In this document: positions 1 through 12,069 of the stretch, piece by piece
Numbering within the stretch: position 1 is the stretch's first letter
How the letters are laid out: each line of letters begins with the position of its first letter
Source: Cryptomeria japonica
Taxonomy: Eukaryota > Streptophyta > Pinopsida > Cupressales > Cupressaceae
Assembly: GCF_030272615.1 (NCBI RefSeq)
Contig: NC_081408.1
Coordinates: forward strand, 606,847,673-606,911,672
Length of the DNA: 64,000 nucleotides
Direction: 5' to 3'
Made by a program: the position numbers and the translations under genes
The notes under the pieces: generated by a model
What the model saw: the letters and a program-made list of their open reading frames with translations, nothing else
Told to the model about the DNA's origin: nothing
Databases searched by the model: none

Positions 1-1110
1 ACCTTGGTAAACATTGGCAGACCTACTCTATGAAAACACTCTTTGTTTCCTTCATTAAACCATAGTCCTGGTTGTGCTTGAACTCCCTGGTGCACGGTCA
101 TGCACCCATTACTCCATTGGGATCCCATCTTCGTGTTCATGCACATCTGGGGCACCTGAAAGCATGGGATTCCCATTGGTACGCAGATATGTGATGGGTT
201 CATCATATTTGGAGCAGAAAGCATCTACAACACATTGGCAGACCTACTGTATGAAAACACACTTTGTTTCCTTCATTAGACCATAGTCCTGGTTCTGCTT
301 GAACTCCCTGGTGCACGGTCATGCACCAATTATTCCATTGGGATCCCATGTTCATGCACATCTGGGGCACCTGAAAGCATGGGTTTCCCATTGGTACGCA
401 GATATATGATGGGCTCATCTTATTCGGAGAACAAAGCATCTACAACAAATTTAAGTCAATATGTAAGTTGGAAAGATTACTTAATGCTTGCAAAACTCGG
501 AAAACATAGAGCAACTTGAATTCAAAAGTTTCTGAATTTGACTGTATGAATTCTTTTAACATGAACCGTGGAAACTTAATGACTATAGTGCACCAACTTA
601 CTTGTATTAGAAGTTGAAGCTGTTTGACGTACTCAATTGTTTCGTCAAGAATGGAAGCTTTGTCCGTCTGTCAAAAATAATTGAAATAAATAGTAGCTAA
701 AATATTACTTCAAAGATTCTGCTTCTGTGATTAAACTTCTAAACTCTATTATGGTAATGAAAGCCATGGAAATAAGCTAACCTTCTTCGAATTAGAAATC
801 GAGAAGTTGAAGATCTTTCATTTTCTCATTGATTCTGCTCCTTCGCCTCTGGTTTCCAGCAAAAGCCTCAAACTAAGATCTCTTTCTCTTCCAAACCATT
901 GAATAAACATTCACAACAAAATCTCTTATAGTCATAATAACTCTAAAAAGGTCATAAGAGTTGAGAGATAAAACCTTGTTAAGTCATAAGAGTGGGTAGC
1001 TCTGTGTCTTTTAGATGAAGTATTGCTTCTGGGAGAAAGAGATCTACATGAATCGGCAAACTCGTCTTCAGAGTCCTATATGCCCGACCATGAGGTACAT
1101 ATTAATCTAG
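1..1110 (-). pseudogene. bHLH transcription factor remnant, PIF/SPATULA type
   Basis: Read on the minus strand. Exon at about 975-1110 encodes an acidic/serine stretch ending SSKRHRA, typical of the segment just before a PIF-type basic region; its donor is GT at 974-973. Exon 782-848 encodes RRRSRINEKMKDLQ then, one base out of frame, LLISNSKK: basic region end plus helix 1. Exon 602-667 (66 bp, phase 0) encodes TDKASILDE...QLQLLIQ, helix 2. An AG acceptor before 439 opens the next exon (MLCSPNKM...), duplicated to the window edge. Exon sizes and phase-0 junctions match the two 66-bp bHLH exons I know from PIF/SPT genes. The 67-bp exon has one extra G near 800, and the HNLSER segment before it is degraded, so the gene is probably dead. 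The family would bind E/G-box DNA as a nuclear dimer. PIF versus SPATULA/ALCATRAZ is unresolved; the 3' end lies outside the window. Confidence 0.8.
13..445. repeat. Tandem duplication (about 220 bp x 2) of a bHLH exon
   Basis: CATTGGCAGACCTACT recurs at 13 and 233, and the following about 215 bases are nearly the same in both copies (the second lacks a few bases around the GTTCATGCACATC block). On the minus strand each unit begins with a TTGTTGTAG or TGTTGTAG acceptor-like end followed by ATGCTT, and encodes the same segment (ICVPMG..CFQVPQMCMN..MGSQW). The unit therefore carries the last bases of an intron plus the exon after helix 2. The inner copy reads into a stop in the acceptor region unless it is spliced. 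Confidence 0.85.
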
Positions 1111-1114
1111 GTTG

Positions 1115-4100
1115 CAATCCTAGTTTTCATAGCCAAAAGACACGAAACATAAACAGATGGCTTGTAGTGATCAATCAATCTGTTATTTCGGTGTGAATCA
1201 AAGAAGAACCGTATCGCCTATACAAACTCTGAAATCAAAAGAAATCAAATAACAAACAGGTGTTTAAACTCTTGTATTATTTAGAGGCATCTGTACGTAC
1301 ACTCCGGGGCACACGGGCGCTGCGTTGAGATGTTCAAGCCTGGTGTGTACACATTTCATCCTTTTTGCCATTAGTCAGTCATTAACAAAAAAAAATTCAA
1401 TATAAAATGGTAGAATACGGCCAAACACAGACATAACTAGATGGTTCGCCATGTTTCTATAAATAGTTTTCCCTCCCATAACATAAATTACTCAGTCGAA
1501 GAATGCAAGATTGACTAGAGCGGTAGCCATTGCTTACCGAACACTGGACATTGCATATAAATCGATTGCACCCAATTCTCTTGTCATTGAAAAAGATTCA
1601 TTCATCCATGAGTTTTCAATGGGCTTTGCCGGTCGCCTCTTTATACGATCTTGGAAAGTATATCGCAAAGGAAAAGCGCCATCGATTCTGAAGAGTACAT
1701 CCCATACGATCCTGCAAAGTAGAATATTCACTAATAGACTTCCTTCGATCCACCACATTCCCACTGTCTCGATAAACCATATCTGAGCTTTTTACAGTCC
1801 TTTAAACGTTTGTCTTAAATTATATGGGACCAATAATTTTCTGCTTTAAAAGGTACTTCACCTCGAACTCGTCGAATCCTAAGATACTTACATACGAGAT
1901 GGTGGTAAGTCTATAAGTGAGATAGCTTTATAATGTCTAAAAATACAAAGATTATCAATCAATAAAAAAAATTGTTTGTTCTAGTGAAGTTGAATGGTTT
2001 TAAATAAGTGTAAGACTCTAACATTATGATGAGGTTGTGATCATGCCTTACGATATCCCTTAATTCATAGCTTTAAGATGAAGATGTTCAGCGAATGGCT
2101 TGTGTTCTATACCTAGTCTCTTATATCCAAGAACTAAACAAACTTGGGTTTGATAAAAAACTTAAAAATAAATAAATAAATAAATATCTATTTTAATAAA
2201 TCTATCAAATTTTAAAAAATTCTTTTGAGATTTACTTCTAGGAAAAATTTGATTGCGAGCATCAAATTGTTCAAACAAATCATTTTGCATAAGCCCAACT
2301 TTTATATTTCTTAGGCAACCTTTATAATTTGTTTAGCTTTGCCAATAATTTATTCCATCTCTAACAAATTTTTGAATCCAAATTTTATAGATATAATCCA
2401 ATTATGAAACAAGTAGATCTTGTTTTCTACCATACATAGCTTTAAAAGATGAGATTTTGACAGTTGTTTGATATCCTTGGTTATATTCAAATTTAACTAT
2501 GAAATGATTCTAGTTTTTTCATAGCATATATATACCATATATTTAAAATTTGGTTGGTTGTTTTTAGTAGTCCATCAAATTTAAGATGGTATGTAATACT
2601 AAAACTTTTAATTAATATCAAGTTGAGAGAAAAGAGATATCCAAAAAGAGAGGTGAATTGAAGATCTTGATATGAAACAATATAGGAACTCCATAATGAG
2701 GTTTTAAACAAATAAACGAGAAGAAGAATATTTGTTTTTAATAGATAGAAAGTGTGTCATTTAGGTCAATTACATGTTGAAGGTAAATCAATGATAAGGC
2801 CATTCTAATTAACTCTCATTTCTAATTAGAGATAGATAAAGCCTATAAAGATCATATGGTTTAAATTGTTTTTCTTTCATTTTTTGCCAGACAGAACACT
2901 ATTGAACATAGCCATGAATCTATTACTTCATTTGAGGTCAAAATTAATTTATCTTATTTAAATGATAAGTTTAAAAAATATAAGTATGTTATTAGCATCT
3001 TTCAATATTTGTTGCTAACTGCTAGGTAAATTGGAAATACACAATCTACCTCTACAATAAAAAAGACTATTACTGCAAATGAAATAAGGTTCAAGATCAT
3101 CATTTAGATTTATATTTAAAGATTTATTTTGTAATCATTCATAGGTTGATGGAAAATAAACACAAAAGGATAATTTAGATCTAACATTGCTTTCAAATTT
3201 ACTTCTATAAAAAATTAAATAATTAACACATAAATATTTTACATTTAATGTATCAATTAACGTATATTATTTATGTAGGATACAGTAGATAGTAAAATCA
3301 TTTATCTTTTTCTCTAGAAGATGTTGGAGATCATAAGGGGGAGCTCCTCCCAATTCAAAATATTCAACTTAGAAATCACATAAGGCATTTAATGAACTCA
3401 AGTCAACATAGAAGCCACATAGATGTCACTTTAGGGGATTCGTACATGGTTCTCCAACATGAGAACCTTATGGCCTTGATCTTTGAGCACGATTCCATTC
3501 ATGATAGGAACATCATATCATGTTAATAGTTCCATCCATATTTTTTTTGTCTTATGTTAACTTGAGGTTGAGTAAAAATATGTTGCGAACTATGATAATT
3601 ACTCTTCAATATAAATTTATTTGCTTAACATTAAATTTTGCCATTTTTTGGCTCAAAAATAAGATAATTATTTTTTTGTTCTTACTATATTTCTTATTCA
3701 TCACACACTACTTGATTATGCTATATTATTTTTTTTGCGAATTTCAACAATATTTTCAATGTGTTAAAAGTCTTTTATCAAACTCAAAAATATATTTATA
3801 GCTTCTCTTTCGGAGTAAGGTCTATTAAGGGTAAAACAAATTTTAGAATATTTCTCAAGAAACCAATAGTAAAAACTAGATAATCCTTAAAAAAAATTTA
3901 ATTTTATTATAGCTAGCATATTTTCACCCACACTTCCTTCACCCATAGAGTCCCTTCGTATTCCCCATATTTCCAATGTCTCACGATACCATAAGTGAAC
4001 CTTTTACAATATTTTAGACATTTGATTAATATGATATGTGACTAATGTTTTACTCAATTGCATAACATATTATTATAATTGAAATAGGACTGAGCCAAGT

Positions 4101-4227
4101 AAAGTGGCTTCCAACAACTTCTTGGTTTTGAGAGAATTTCCAAATCAAAAACACTAAATAAGTAAGGCTTGAGTTCTTTGGTATAATCAGGGAGGTGGAG
4201 TACTTTTGGAAGATTGACAATTGTTGA
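1115..4227. other. No gene recognised (about 3.1 kb)
   Basis: A+T-rich sequence with only short open frames on both strands. A 91-codon frame at 1511-1786 lies in a less A+T-rich patch but resembles no family I know. No LTR ends, tRNA or terminal repeats were found. Upstream exons of the bHLH remnant could lie at 1115-1800 on the minus strand, but no diagnostic motif supports this. Confidence 0.5.
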
Positions 4228-4866
4228 ATTGGGATATGGATACCCCGTTCATCTAACTTCTGGCAAAAGATGGGCTTCCTTGGAGAGATTGTAGATAAGT
4301 GGTTGAAGGATATTTTGTGATATGACCACTAGCTTGTTATTCCTGTAGTGAAGGTTATTCTAGGAGATGACTTCTTATCTACAAATCACAAATATAGGGT
4401 GTACAAAGACATTTCCTCTATGTTTTTGGTGATTGCTTTGGATTTTGGATTTAACAAAGCGAAAACGACAAGTCTATGTGTGAGGATTTTCAAAGGGTAG
4501 GTCTTGGATGGCATAGATGATGTTTTGATGTACAATGATGATTTCAAACACACTCCAATTCTTAAGGAGTTTTATAAAATGCATTAGGACATTCCCAAAT
4601 TTCCCCTTATTGTGCTTGATGATGAGGAATAATACCAGGACAACTGACATGTGACAACTAGGGGTTTGGAATTCATTCTGAATTGGATGAAGATAGATAT
4701 CAATGAAGACCCTCAGTGGGTTAAATCTCACATCTATCTAGAGGGGCTAGAAAGGAACATGCAGGCCAAGAACATCCACCCAGGCCATTATGGAGATGAA
4801 GACTTGTGGATGACTCCATGGGTTTGTAGGAGGTCATACTATTTTTATAGATTTTTTCTAGCTTGA
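4228..4866 (+). pseudogene. Degraded unrecognised protein-coding sequence
   Basis: A single frame runs from about 4228 (GIWIPRSSNFWQKMGFLGE) to the stop at 4864-4866, interrupted only by in-frame stops (near 4318, 4330, 4498, 4585, 4630 and 4645) and without a frameshift. Between stops the peptide has protein-like composition: VVKVILGDDFLSTNHKYRVY, DIPKFPLIVLDDEE, then an open 71-codon stretch with GLEFILNWMKIDINEDPQWV and HPGHYGDEDLWMTPWV. Several stops are TAG/TAA where CAG/CAA would fit. I do not recognise the family. No zinc knuckle, DxG protease or RT motif is visible. It could be an old transposon ORF or a host gene fragment. Confidence 0.45.
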
Positions 4867-6739
4867 GGTTATTCTTTTAAGGTTGTTTGGAATATGTCTG
4901 GACAGATCTTGGTTGATGGTTGATCCAATTTTTGTTAGCTTGGATCTTTTTTTGGCTTGGATAAACCCTTTTGCCTTTGTTATTTTGTTATACTTTGGGA
5001 TCTATCATATATTTCATGGACTATGTTAAACTTTTTAAATTAATCTAATGGGAGCTATCCCCTCCAATTATTTAACTAGCAAAAATAAAAAGAGTGAGTT
5101 CCAACAATAAAAATCTTATACATCTTGCATAACATAATATGAAAGGATAACATTAGCTCCTTCCAACACAATATACTAACCAATAACAAAAATGTGTTGA
5201 CATGGTGAATGGATAATATGTAGTGAAATAAATGTTTTATAAATGTGGATTTAGTAAAAAAAATGGTGTAAATATTTTGTATCATATTTATGTAATCAAA
5301 TTGTTATATCTAAAAATTTAGAAAATTTTGGATCAATATTTTTTAATTTGTAGGATCATTGTTTATTAGAACGTCATTTTTGTAAATATAATATTAATTG
5401 TATAGATTTAAATGTGAATTATAAGAGTGTGGATTTGATCTAAATGATCAAAACCAATCTTTGTGAATGTCTAAATGTTCAACATCAACTTATGTTAAGT
5501 AGCTAGACCTATTTCTACATAGGAAAATCATTTGTGGTTAGGCATTTACTAATAAATATGAATATGTCTCCATTCCATCAAACTCTAGGGTACCAAGTTA
5601 GCAATTTTCTAAAAAATGATAAAAGACTAGAGAGTACATTATTCCAAGGAGGCAATGCAATAATAAATGATTTGATTATGTACATGAATATGTCTTAAAT
5701 TCTCTTGTTGGATAAATATCTATAATTTTGTAGCTGGTTGAAAATGAGTTAGGGCTAGTTCTTGAATACAAGTATAAACTTGACACTAACTAATGAATTA
5801 TTTCTAATTTAAAACAATATATAATGATTAGCTGGAAGGGCTAAGTCAATGCCCATGAACTTTTCATAGTCCTTAGTTTTAATACCCATTTGTGACCTAG
5901 GGTAATTTTATAATTCACACAAGTGACCAAGATGGGTTACACAATTTACATAAAGAACCTTAAGATTTTGGATTTAAAATATAAATTCATAATTTACTCT
6001 AGTCCTTCCAAATAATAATTCAACATAGGCTCAAAGTGTAAATGTTTCACTAGTTTCCTTTAGAGAACTGTATTTAGCAACTAATCCTACTTCCTTTTTA
6101 AACACTCAAAGAATCTTAAATATCATATATTAAGAGCATACATTATATACTCATTTAAATAGTCCAAAAAAATTTATTGAATCAATGATATGTAGGGAAT
6201 ATTCCACATGTTCTCTCATTATCTTTGTTCATTTAAAACAAAATCATTAACTTTGAATCTTAGTATTTGACCAATGGATGCATACACAAGACTAGTTATT
6301 AGTAAATTCCCAACCTCATAACTAGTTTTTTTCTCAATGAAGAACAAGTTTAGGTATAGAGGATAGGTTGAAGAAAAAATTGTTATCTTTCATTTAGATC
6401 ACATCTACACTCACATAATTTAGATTTGTAAATACACAATGAATCCTACAACTATAAAATGAACTTATAGTGATACATAATGATCCTATAAATTCACAAA
6501 ATTAATCTAGATTTGATTAAATTTATTATATATTAGTGAATTAATTGCATCAACCTAATATAAAATATCTATATAAAATATCCTAAACATGCCATCCTTC
6601 TACTTAGTCCCACTCAATTTGTTGATTTCAAAAACTGTTTAACCGCTTGTACATTTTGGAGTTTTCACATAATATGATCTAGTTATGATTTTGATGCCAT
6701 CTTCTGGGCATTTGCTAATGGTTATAGGGTGGGAGTTCA
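4867..6739. other. No gene recognised (about 1.9 kb)
   Basis: A+T-rich sequence with scattered stops in all frames. A copia-like DNA signature starts only at 6740. I see no repeats, RNA genes or coding motifs here. Confidence 0.5.
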
Positions 6740-8277
6740 TGTTGGCATTGTGTTGTCATTGATGTCAACCAGTATGGGATCTCAACCAGTATGGAAGTTG
6801 ATGTATATGTCAAGTAATATGGGATGTCAACCGGTGTGCAAGTTGACGTTACTAGTATGCAGATTGTTGGCATGTTGATGTCAATCGGTAAGTTTGTCAA
6901 CCAGTAAGCAAGAAAAACCGATAAGTGTGGTTCAAGATAGCATGTCCTAATCGATAGAATAGAAAAGTGCATGATATGAAGGTTAATTGATTAGTGTATA
7001 TCGATAGCATGTTCAGTCAGTGACTGAGTTTGAACTAACACAATCAAGTGATCTAGATGCTAATAGAGATGTCATGTGGACTCCAGGTGGTGAACATGGA
7101 GTGGTAGGTGAATGGTGCGTCGGCAAGGTAGTTGCCGACTAGGTCGGTATTAAATGAAGTCGACGGAAATCATGGATCAATTACATAGGATTGTGGCTCA
7201 AAGAAGATCAAAAGGAAGAGATTTCATTCTTTGATATTATGATCAAAGTAGGACATATGATCATCTTGTTGATCTGGAGGAGACTACTAGACCATTTATT
7301 GTGATCGACAAAATCAAGACTGATGCACAGGGTCCAGTTTGCTAAATATAGTAAATGTTTATAGGAAGAATAAAAGAAGGACAAAGCTTTTTTGTTGAAC
7401 TATTGCAGGTTGTCGATTCAAGAAGCTGAGATCCAATTTGATATAGATCATGGTCGGTGAAGAAAACCCTAGGCGTGTAAAGGTTGAGTTTTTGTTTTGG
7501 TGGGAAAGCATATATATATATATGTAGATCAAAGACTTAAGCTAAAGGAGAGTATGTCAGATGAGTGATGAGAAAGTGCAATTCTGCCAGGTGAGAGTTG
7601 ATCAGTTTGAGTGCTGATAGAAAAAATATTGAGTTGACTACTGAGTGTTAGAAGAAGAACTGGTAAGAAGGTTTAACCGGCAAGGCTTACGGAAACTGGT
7701 CAACTGTTATAGGACATAACAATCTATTAAACCGACAGAGACTGGACTGGTAAGCTAGTAGTAGAGAAAGTGTGAGAGGAGATCTGGAAAGGCAAAAACT
7801 GAGTTGTAGAGGATTTAGATAGAAAGAACAAATGACAGGTAGAGAAGAGGTTGGGTGACAGAAAAGAGATTAACCAGTAGAGTGAATAGTTTGAAGGTGT
7901 TACAAAACACATTTGTAACAAAGTGTTTATCATTGTATTGATGTTATATCTCATTGTATTTCATTGAGCGGGTGCTCAGTGCAAGGGTTAGTGCTCCTTG
8001 ACTTGACGAGTGCTCAGAATAGATTAGGGGTTGGTGCCTAAACAATGTAAAACTGTTATTTCATTATGAGGCTGGATTGGAGAAGTAGATCTCCAGCAAC
8101 ATTTCCCACTGAGGTTTTTCCCACATTGGGTTTTCCTTGTATATCTAGTGTTATGTGATGTGCTCTTGTGTGTGGTTTCTTGTTAGTGTTTTCACTATCC
8201 TATTGGTTGCACATATTGTTTGAAATTCTTTATAATCACTGATTCACTCTCCTCTTAGTGATATCTCGTGTTCTACA
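6740..8277 (+). repeat. 5' LTR of Copia A (1538 bp)
   Basis: Begins TGTTGGCATTGTG and ends TTCTACA; matches the 13717-15283 copy along its length. An alternating TATATA tract at about 7509-7523 is a plausible LTR TATA box. A CT-rich GATTCACTCTCCTCTTAGTG motif lies about 15 bases before the 3' end. Rich in CCGGT/CCGAC-type words. Confidence 0.92.
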
Positions 8278-8279
8278 AT

Positions 8280-8291
8280 TTGTATCAGATC
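8280..8291 (+). promoter_or_regulatory. Primer binding site of Copia A (initiator-Met tRNA)
   Basis: TTGTATCAGATC sits three bases after the LTR end and matches the plant Met-initiator primer site TGGTATCAGAGC with substitutions. Confidence 0.8.
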
Positions 8292-8352
8292 ATTAGGTTC
8301 CCTGTTTGTCAAATATTTCTCTAGCTTGGGTAGATTTTGGTTTAAGAATACA

Positions 8353-9707
8353 ATGGCATGGAATGAATCCTCCTCCTCCAAAACTCCCATATTTGATGGT
8401 ACCAACTATGCCTTCTAGAGCAGAAGAATGGAAACTTATATGTCCTCCCTAGGTTTTGATGTTTGGATTTCTGTAAAGAATGGGTATAATGTCCCTAATG
8501 CGAAGGAGTATGAAAACAATGCCAAGGACAAACATGCTATTCACAGTGGTTTGTCTGATAATGAGTTTGTTAAGGTTATGAACTGCTCATCCACCAAGGA
8601 AACTTGGGATAAGTTGAAGAGATTGTTTGAAGGAGATGTCAAGGTCAAGGAGGCTAAAATGCAAACACTAAGAGGTCATCTTGAAGGCTTGAAGATGAGA
8701 GATGAAGAAAATATTGTTGATTATCTTCAAAGATTTTATGAAACGGTGAACACTATTAGAGGACTTGGACAAGATATATCTAATGGAAGTTATTGTCAAA
8801 AGGGTACTTAGATCCCTCACATCTAAGTACGATACAAAGGTCTCTACAATAGAAGAAGACAAGAATCTGAAAACCTTTTCAATGGATGAGTTATTTGGGT
8901 CTCTAACCTCTTATGAGATGAGAACAACCAGTGAAGGAACTTCAAAGAAAGAGGCTTCTTTCAAATCCATCAAAAAAGGTAAGGAATAAATTACTCATGG
9001 AGAATCTAGTGAAGACTTAGATATAGTGGTAGAAAACTTTGTAAGGAAGCTTAAAAGAGGATCTAGTAAGTATAAAAGAAAATTACCTCTCAAATGTTTT
9101 AATTGTGGCAAAATAGGACACTTTGATTCAAAATATCCCTATGGTGAGAAGAATGGAGAGAAGTTGTACAAAGAACCAGCAGACCTTCAGGTATGGATAA
9201 AAAGAAGAAAGCCTACCGACAAGAAAGAAGAAGTTACTAGAAGTAGAATAGTCTATATACTCTTGAAGATGATGAAGAAAGTGCCTCAGAAGAGGGTTGT
9301 TGTGAGGATGAAAGAGAAATTAATCTCTTTGTGGCACTAGATGAACCAGTTGATGAAGCTAATGAAGATGAAGACATTGAAGCTAAAGTGGACTTGGAAG
9401 GTGAGCTCATAAGTGCTCTTGAGGAGTTGAGTAAAACAAGAATAGAACTGAAGAAGATTAAGTATGCTACCACAGAAGAACAAGTTCATTTAGAGAAATC
9501 TTTGGGGGAGTCCAAGAAAACAATTTCTAATCTGAAACTCTAGTTGGAAGAAACTAAAAGGATACATGAAGTTACATCCTCTGATTTAATAAAGAAGGAG
9601 AAGGAGAATTAGAATCTAGAAGAGGAAATTGTAAAGATTAGAAAGGAGCTTGAAAAGAGCAAGAATGAATTAAAGATGGCAAATATGAAAGCAACATTGA
9701 AGCCTTG
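8353..9707 (+). pseudogene. gag of Copia A, with long coiled-coil region
   Basis: ATG at 8353 opens MAWNESSSSKTPIFDGTNYA, the usual start of a Copia capsid (retrotransposon gag, UBN2-like), with a Trp-to-stop (TAG) at the next position. The frame runs to 8811 (CSSTKETWDKL, KMQTLRGHLEGLKM), then shifts to the frame of 8765-8989 and, after a TAA, reaches a zinc knuckle near 9095-9140: CFNCGKIGHFDSKY, where the last Cys is Tyr. Downstream, 9331-9700 encodes a Glu/Lys-rich heptad-like stretch (ALEELSKTRIELKKI), probably coiled coil. The product would be the nucleocapsid of the retroelement particle. Frameshifts and stops make it non-functional. Confidence 0.85.
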
Positions 9708-9999
9708 AACAAGATGTTAAGTAACCAAAATCACTCAAAAAGATACTAGAGGTATATTATTTGAAGAGGGGCAGAGTTCAAACATCAAAGACACATTAGG
9801 CAAGGAGATACAGTTTACTTCTTCAAGTGAAAGTAGAGAAAAACAAACCTTTACAATCAGCAAAGCTATTGAGAAGAAGACCTATGCTAAAGATACTAGA
9901 AATCAGCCTATGAACTGGAAGGCTCACTCATTATACTAGAATACAGATCCTAAAGGAAAGCCCAAGGTTGATAATGAAGGGTTCACTAAAGTCAATAAC

Positions 10000-10446
10000 G
10001 TGAGTAGAAGACACCCGGTGAGACAAAGGTTTTCTTGTCCCAAGAGACAAGATTGGTGTGTACCCAAATTCCATGGTTACTATTACTGGTGTAATAAGTT
10101 TGGACATAGAATTGCTGATTGTACTTTGATGCATAAGCCCCCTACTAGTTTTAAAAGTAGAAATCCATTTTCCGCACTCCGAGAAATGAATTTTATTTGC
10201 TATGAGTGTAATGGGTTTGGTCATAGGAGTTATGAATGTAGGAGAAGTTTGCTGGTGTCCTACAATAATTTTTTAAATTCATCTTTCAATGTCAATAGGA
10301 AATGCTATCATTGTCAAAATTTTGGCCATAATACAAAGCATTTCAAACTCGGGACATCTAAGCAAAAGAAGTCAGTAACAAATCATAGACTGATACCAAA
10401 ATTGGAGCAAAAAATTGCAGCTAACAATAAGAAGGAAACCAACTAG
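10000..10446 (+). pseudogene. Extra zinc-knuckle array between gag and protease of Copia A
   Basis: A 148-codon open frame contains three spaced CCHC-like knuckles. The first is YYYWCNKFGHRIADC (first Cys changed), the second CYECNGFGHRSYEC (intact CX2CX4HX4C), and the third CYHCQNFGHNTKHF (last Cys changed). It follows the coiled-coil part of gag and precedes the protease at 10528. It is likely the distal end of an extended gag that binds RNA. It ends at TAG 10444-10446. Confidence 0.75.
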
Positions 10447-10527
10447 GTTTGGGTTGAGAAGGATAAGAATAAAGCAAAATCTAGTCTAATTGTACAGACC
10501 GCCCTACATGCAAAAAGAAAAAATTTA

Positions 10528-12069
10528 TGGGTTGTAGATAGTGGATGTTCCAATCACATGACTAGAGAGAAAAAGAAGTTCATCAAGTTTGATGATTGGA
10601 ATGGAGGTTCGGTGAGGTTCGAAGACAACTCTTCCATCAAGATAAAAGGAAAAGGTACTCTGAACATAGATGGAAAATTAAAATCACATGATTTATACTA
10701 TGTAGAAGGCCTAAAACATAATTTGTTGAGTGTGAGTCAGATGTGTGACAAAGGATACAAGTTCACTTTTGACTCTACCAGTTGTCAATTAAGAATGGAA
10801 AGTACCAAACAGATTGTTGCAGAAGGAAAAAGGACACATGGAAATGTATACAATCTAAAGGAATGCTTTGAGTCCTAATGCTTGATAGGACTAGTAGATG
10901 AGAGATGGATATGGCATAGAATATTAGGTCATATAAAATTTGATAATCTGGTTTAGGTGAGCAAGAAAGGCTACGTGAGACATATACCACCAAACATCAA
11001 ACTAGCAAGCACCTTTTGTGATGAATGTCTAAGAGGTAAGTAGACTAAGGTAACCTTAAAGACCAAAGAACATAATACCTCAAGGCCCTTAGAACTTGTG
11101 CATACATATTTGTGTGGTCCAACCAGAACAAGAGCTTTAGCCGGTGAAAGATACTTCATGTTGTTCATTGTTGATTTTTCAAGAATGACATGGGTCACCT
11201 TTCCACATCACAAATCACAAGCATATGAGAGGATTAAAATCTTTCGAAAGATGGTTGAGAAGTAATGTGGATGCAAGATGAAGCATTTGAGATCAGACCG
11301 AGGTGGTGAGTTCACATCAAATGAGTTTGTAGACTACTATGAGAGACATGGAATCAGAAGATAGTATTCAACCCCAAGAACACCACAATAAAATGGTGTT
11401 GTAGAAAGAAAAAATCGAACTATCAAGGAGATGGAGAGAACTATGTTGAATGAAGAACACATACTGGATACGTACTGGAAGGAAGGTGTTCATACTATTG
11501 TATATACATTGAATTGGGTTTAGCTATGAGTAAATAGTCGAATGACTCCTTATGAATTGTGGTATGATCGGAAGCCATCAGTCAAATACTTCAAAGTTTT
11601 TGGAAGTAAATGCTTCATCAAGAGAAATGAAGATGGTTTAAGTGGTTTTGATTCTAGGAGTGATGAAGGTATTTTCTTGGGTTACTCAACTCACAACAAG
11701 GCCTACAAATGCTACAATAAAATATTGAGAAGAATCATTGAGAGTGTGCATGTAAGAGTTGATGAATATTTTCATGAAGGAAGACAAACACAAGTAAATT
11801 GGTATGATGATTCATGTGATGAAGATGAAGTGCAGTCAACAAGTGAATCGAAAGAAGCACCCAGTAAGACCCCTAACAGATATGTGCAGAAAAATCACCC
11901 GGAAGAGAAGATTATAGGTAATAAAAATAATTGTGTACAGACCAAAAGAAGACTTGCCCGAAATAATGAACAAGTGAATTTCTACCTCATGACTGAAATG
12001 GAACCCAAAACATTTAATGAGGCCAGCAAAAGTGAGAAATCAAGGGATGCAATGGAAGAAGAGTTGTAG
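10528..12069 (+). pseudogene. Protease and integrase part of Copia A pol
   Basis: Protease motif WVVDSGCSNHM at 10528-10560 and the LKHNLLSVSQMC segment lie in an open stretch to 10878. Then come the GAG-pre-integrase HHCC region (WIWHRILGH, CDECLRGK), the integrase core with LVHTYLCGP (the expected first catalytic Asp reads Tyr), LRSDRGGEF (second Asp intact) and GVVERKNRTI (Glu intact). The C-terminal segment MTPYELWYDRKPSVKYFKVF runs in an open frame 11542-12069. Several in-frame stops replace Gln (for example TPQ-stop-NG). The product would cut the polyprotein and insert element cDNA; it is inactive here. Confidence 0.87.

Noticed and set aside
1511-1786. 91-codon open frame with an overlapping 76-codon frame on the other strand
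   Set aside because: No recognisable domain, no splice or start context and no link to the bHLH exons; kept as unannotated.
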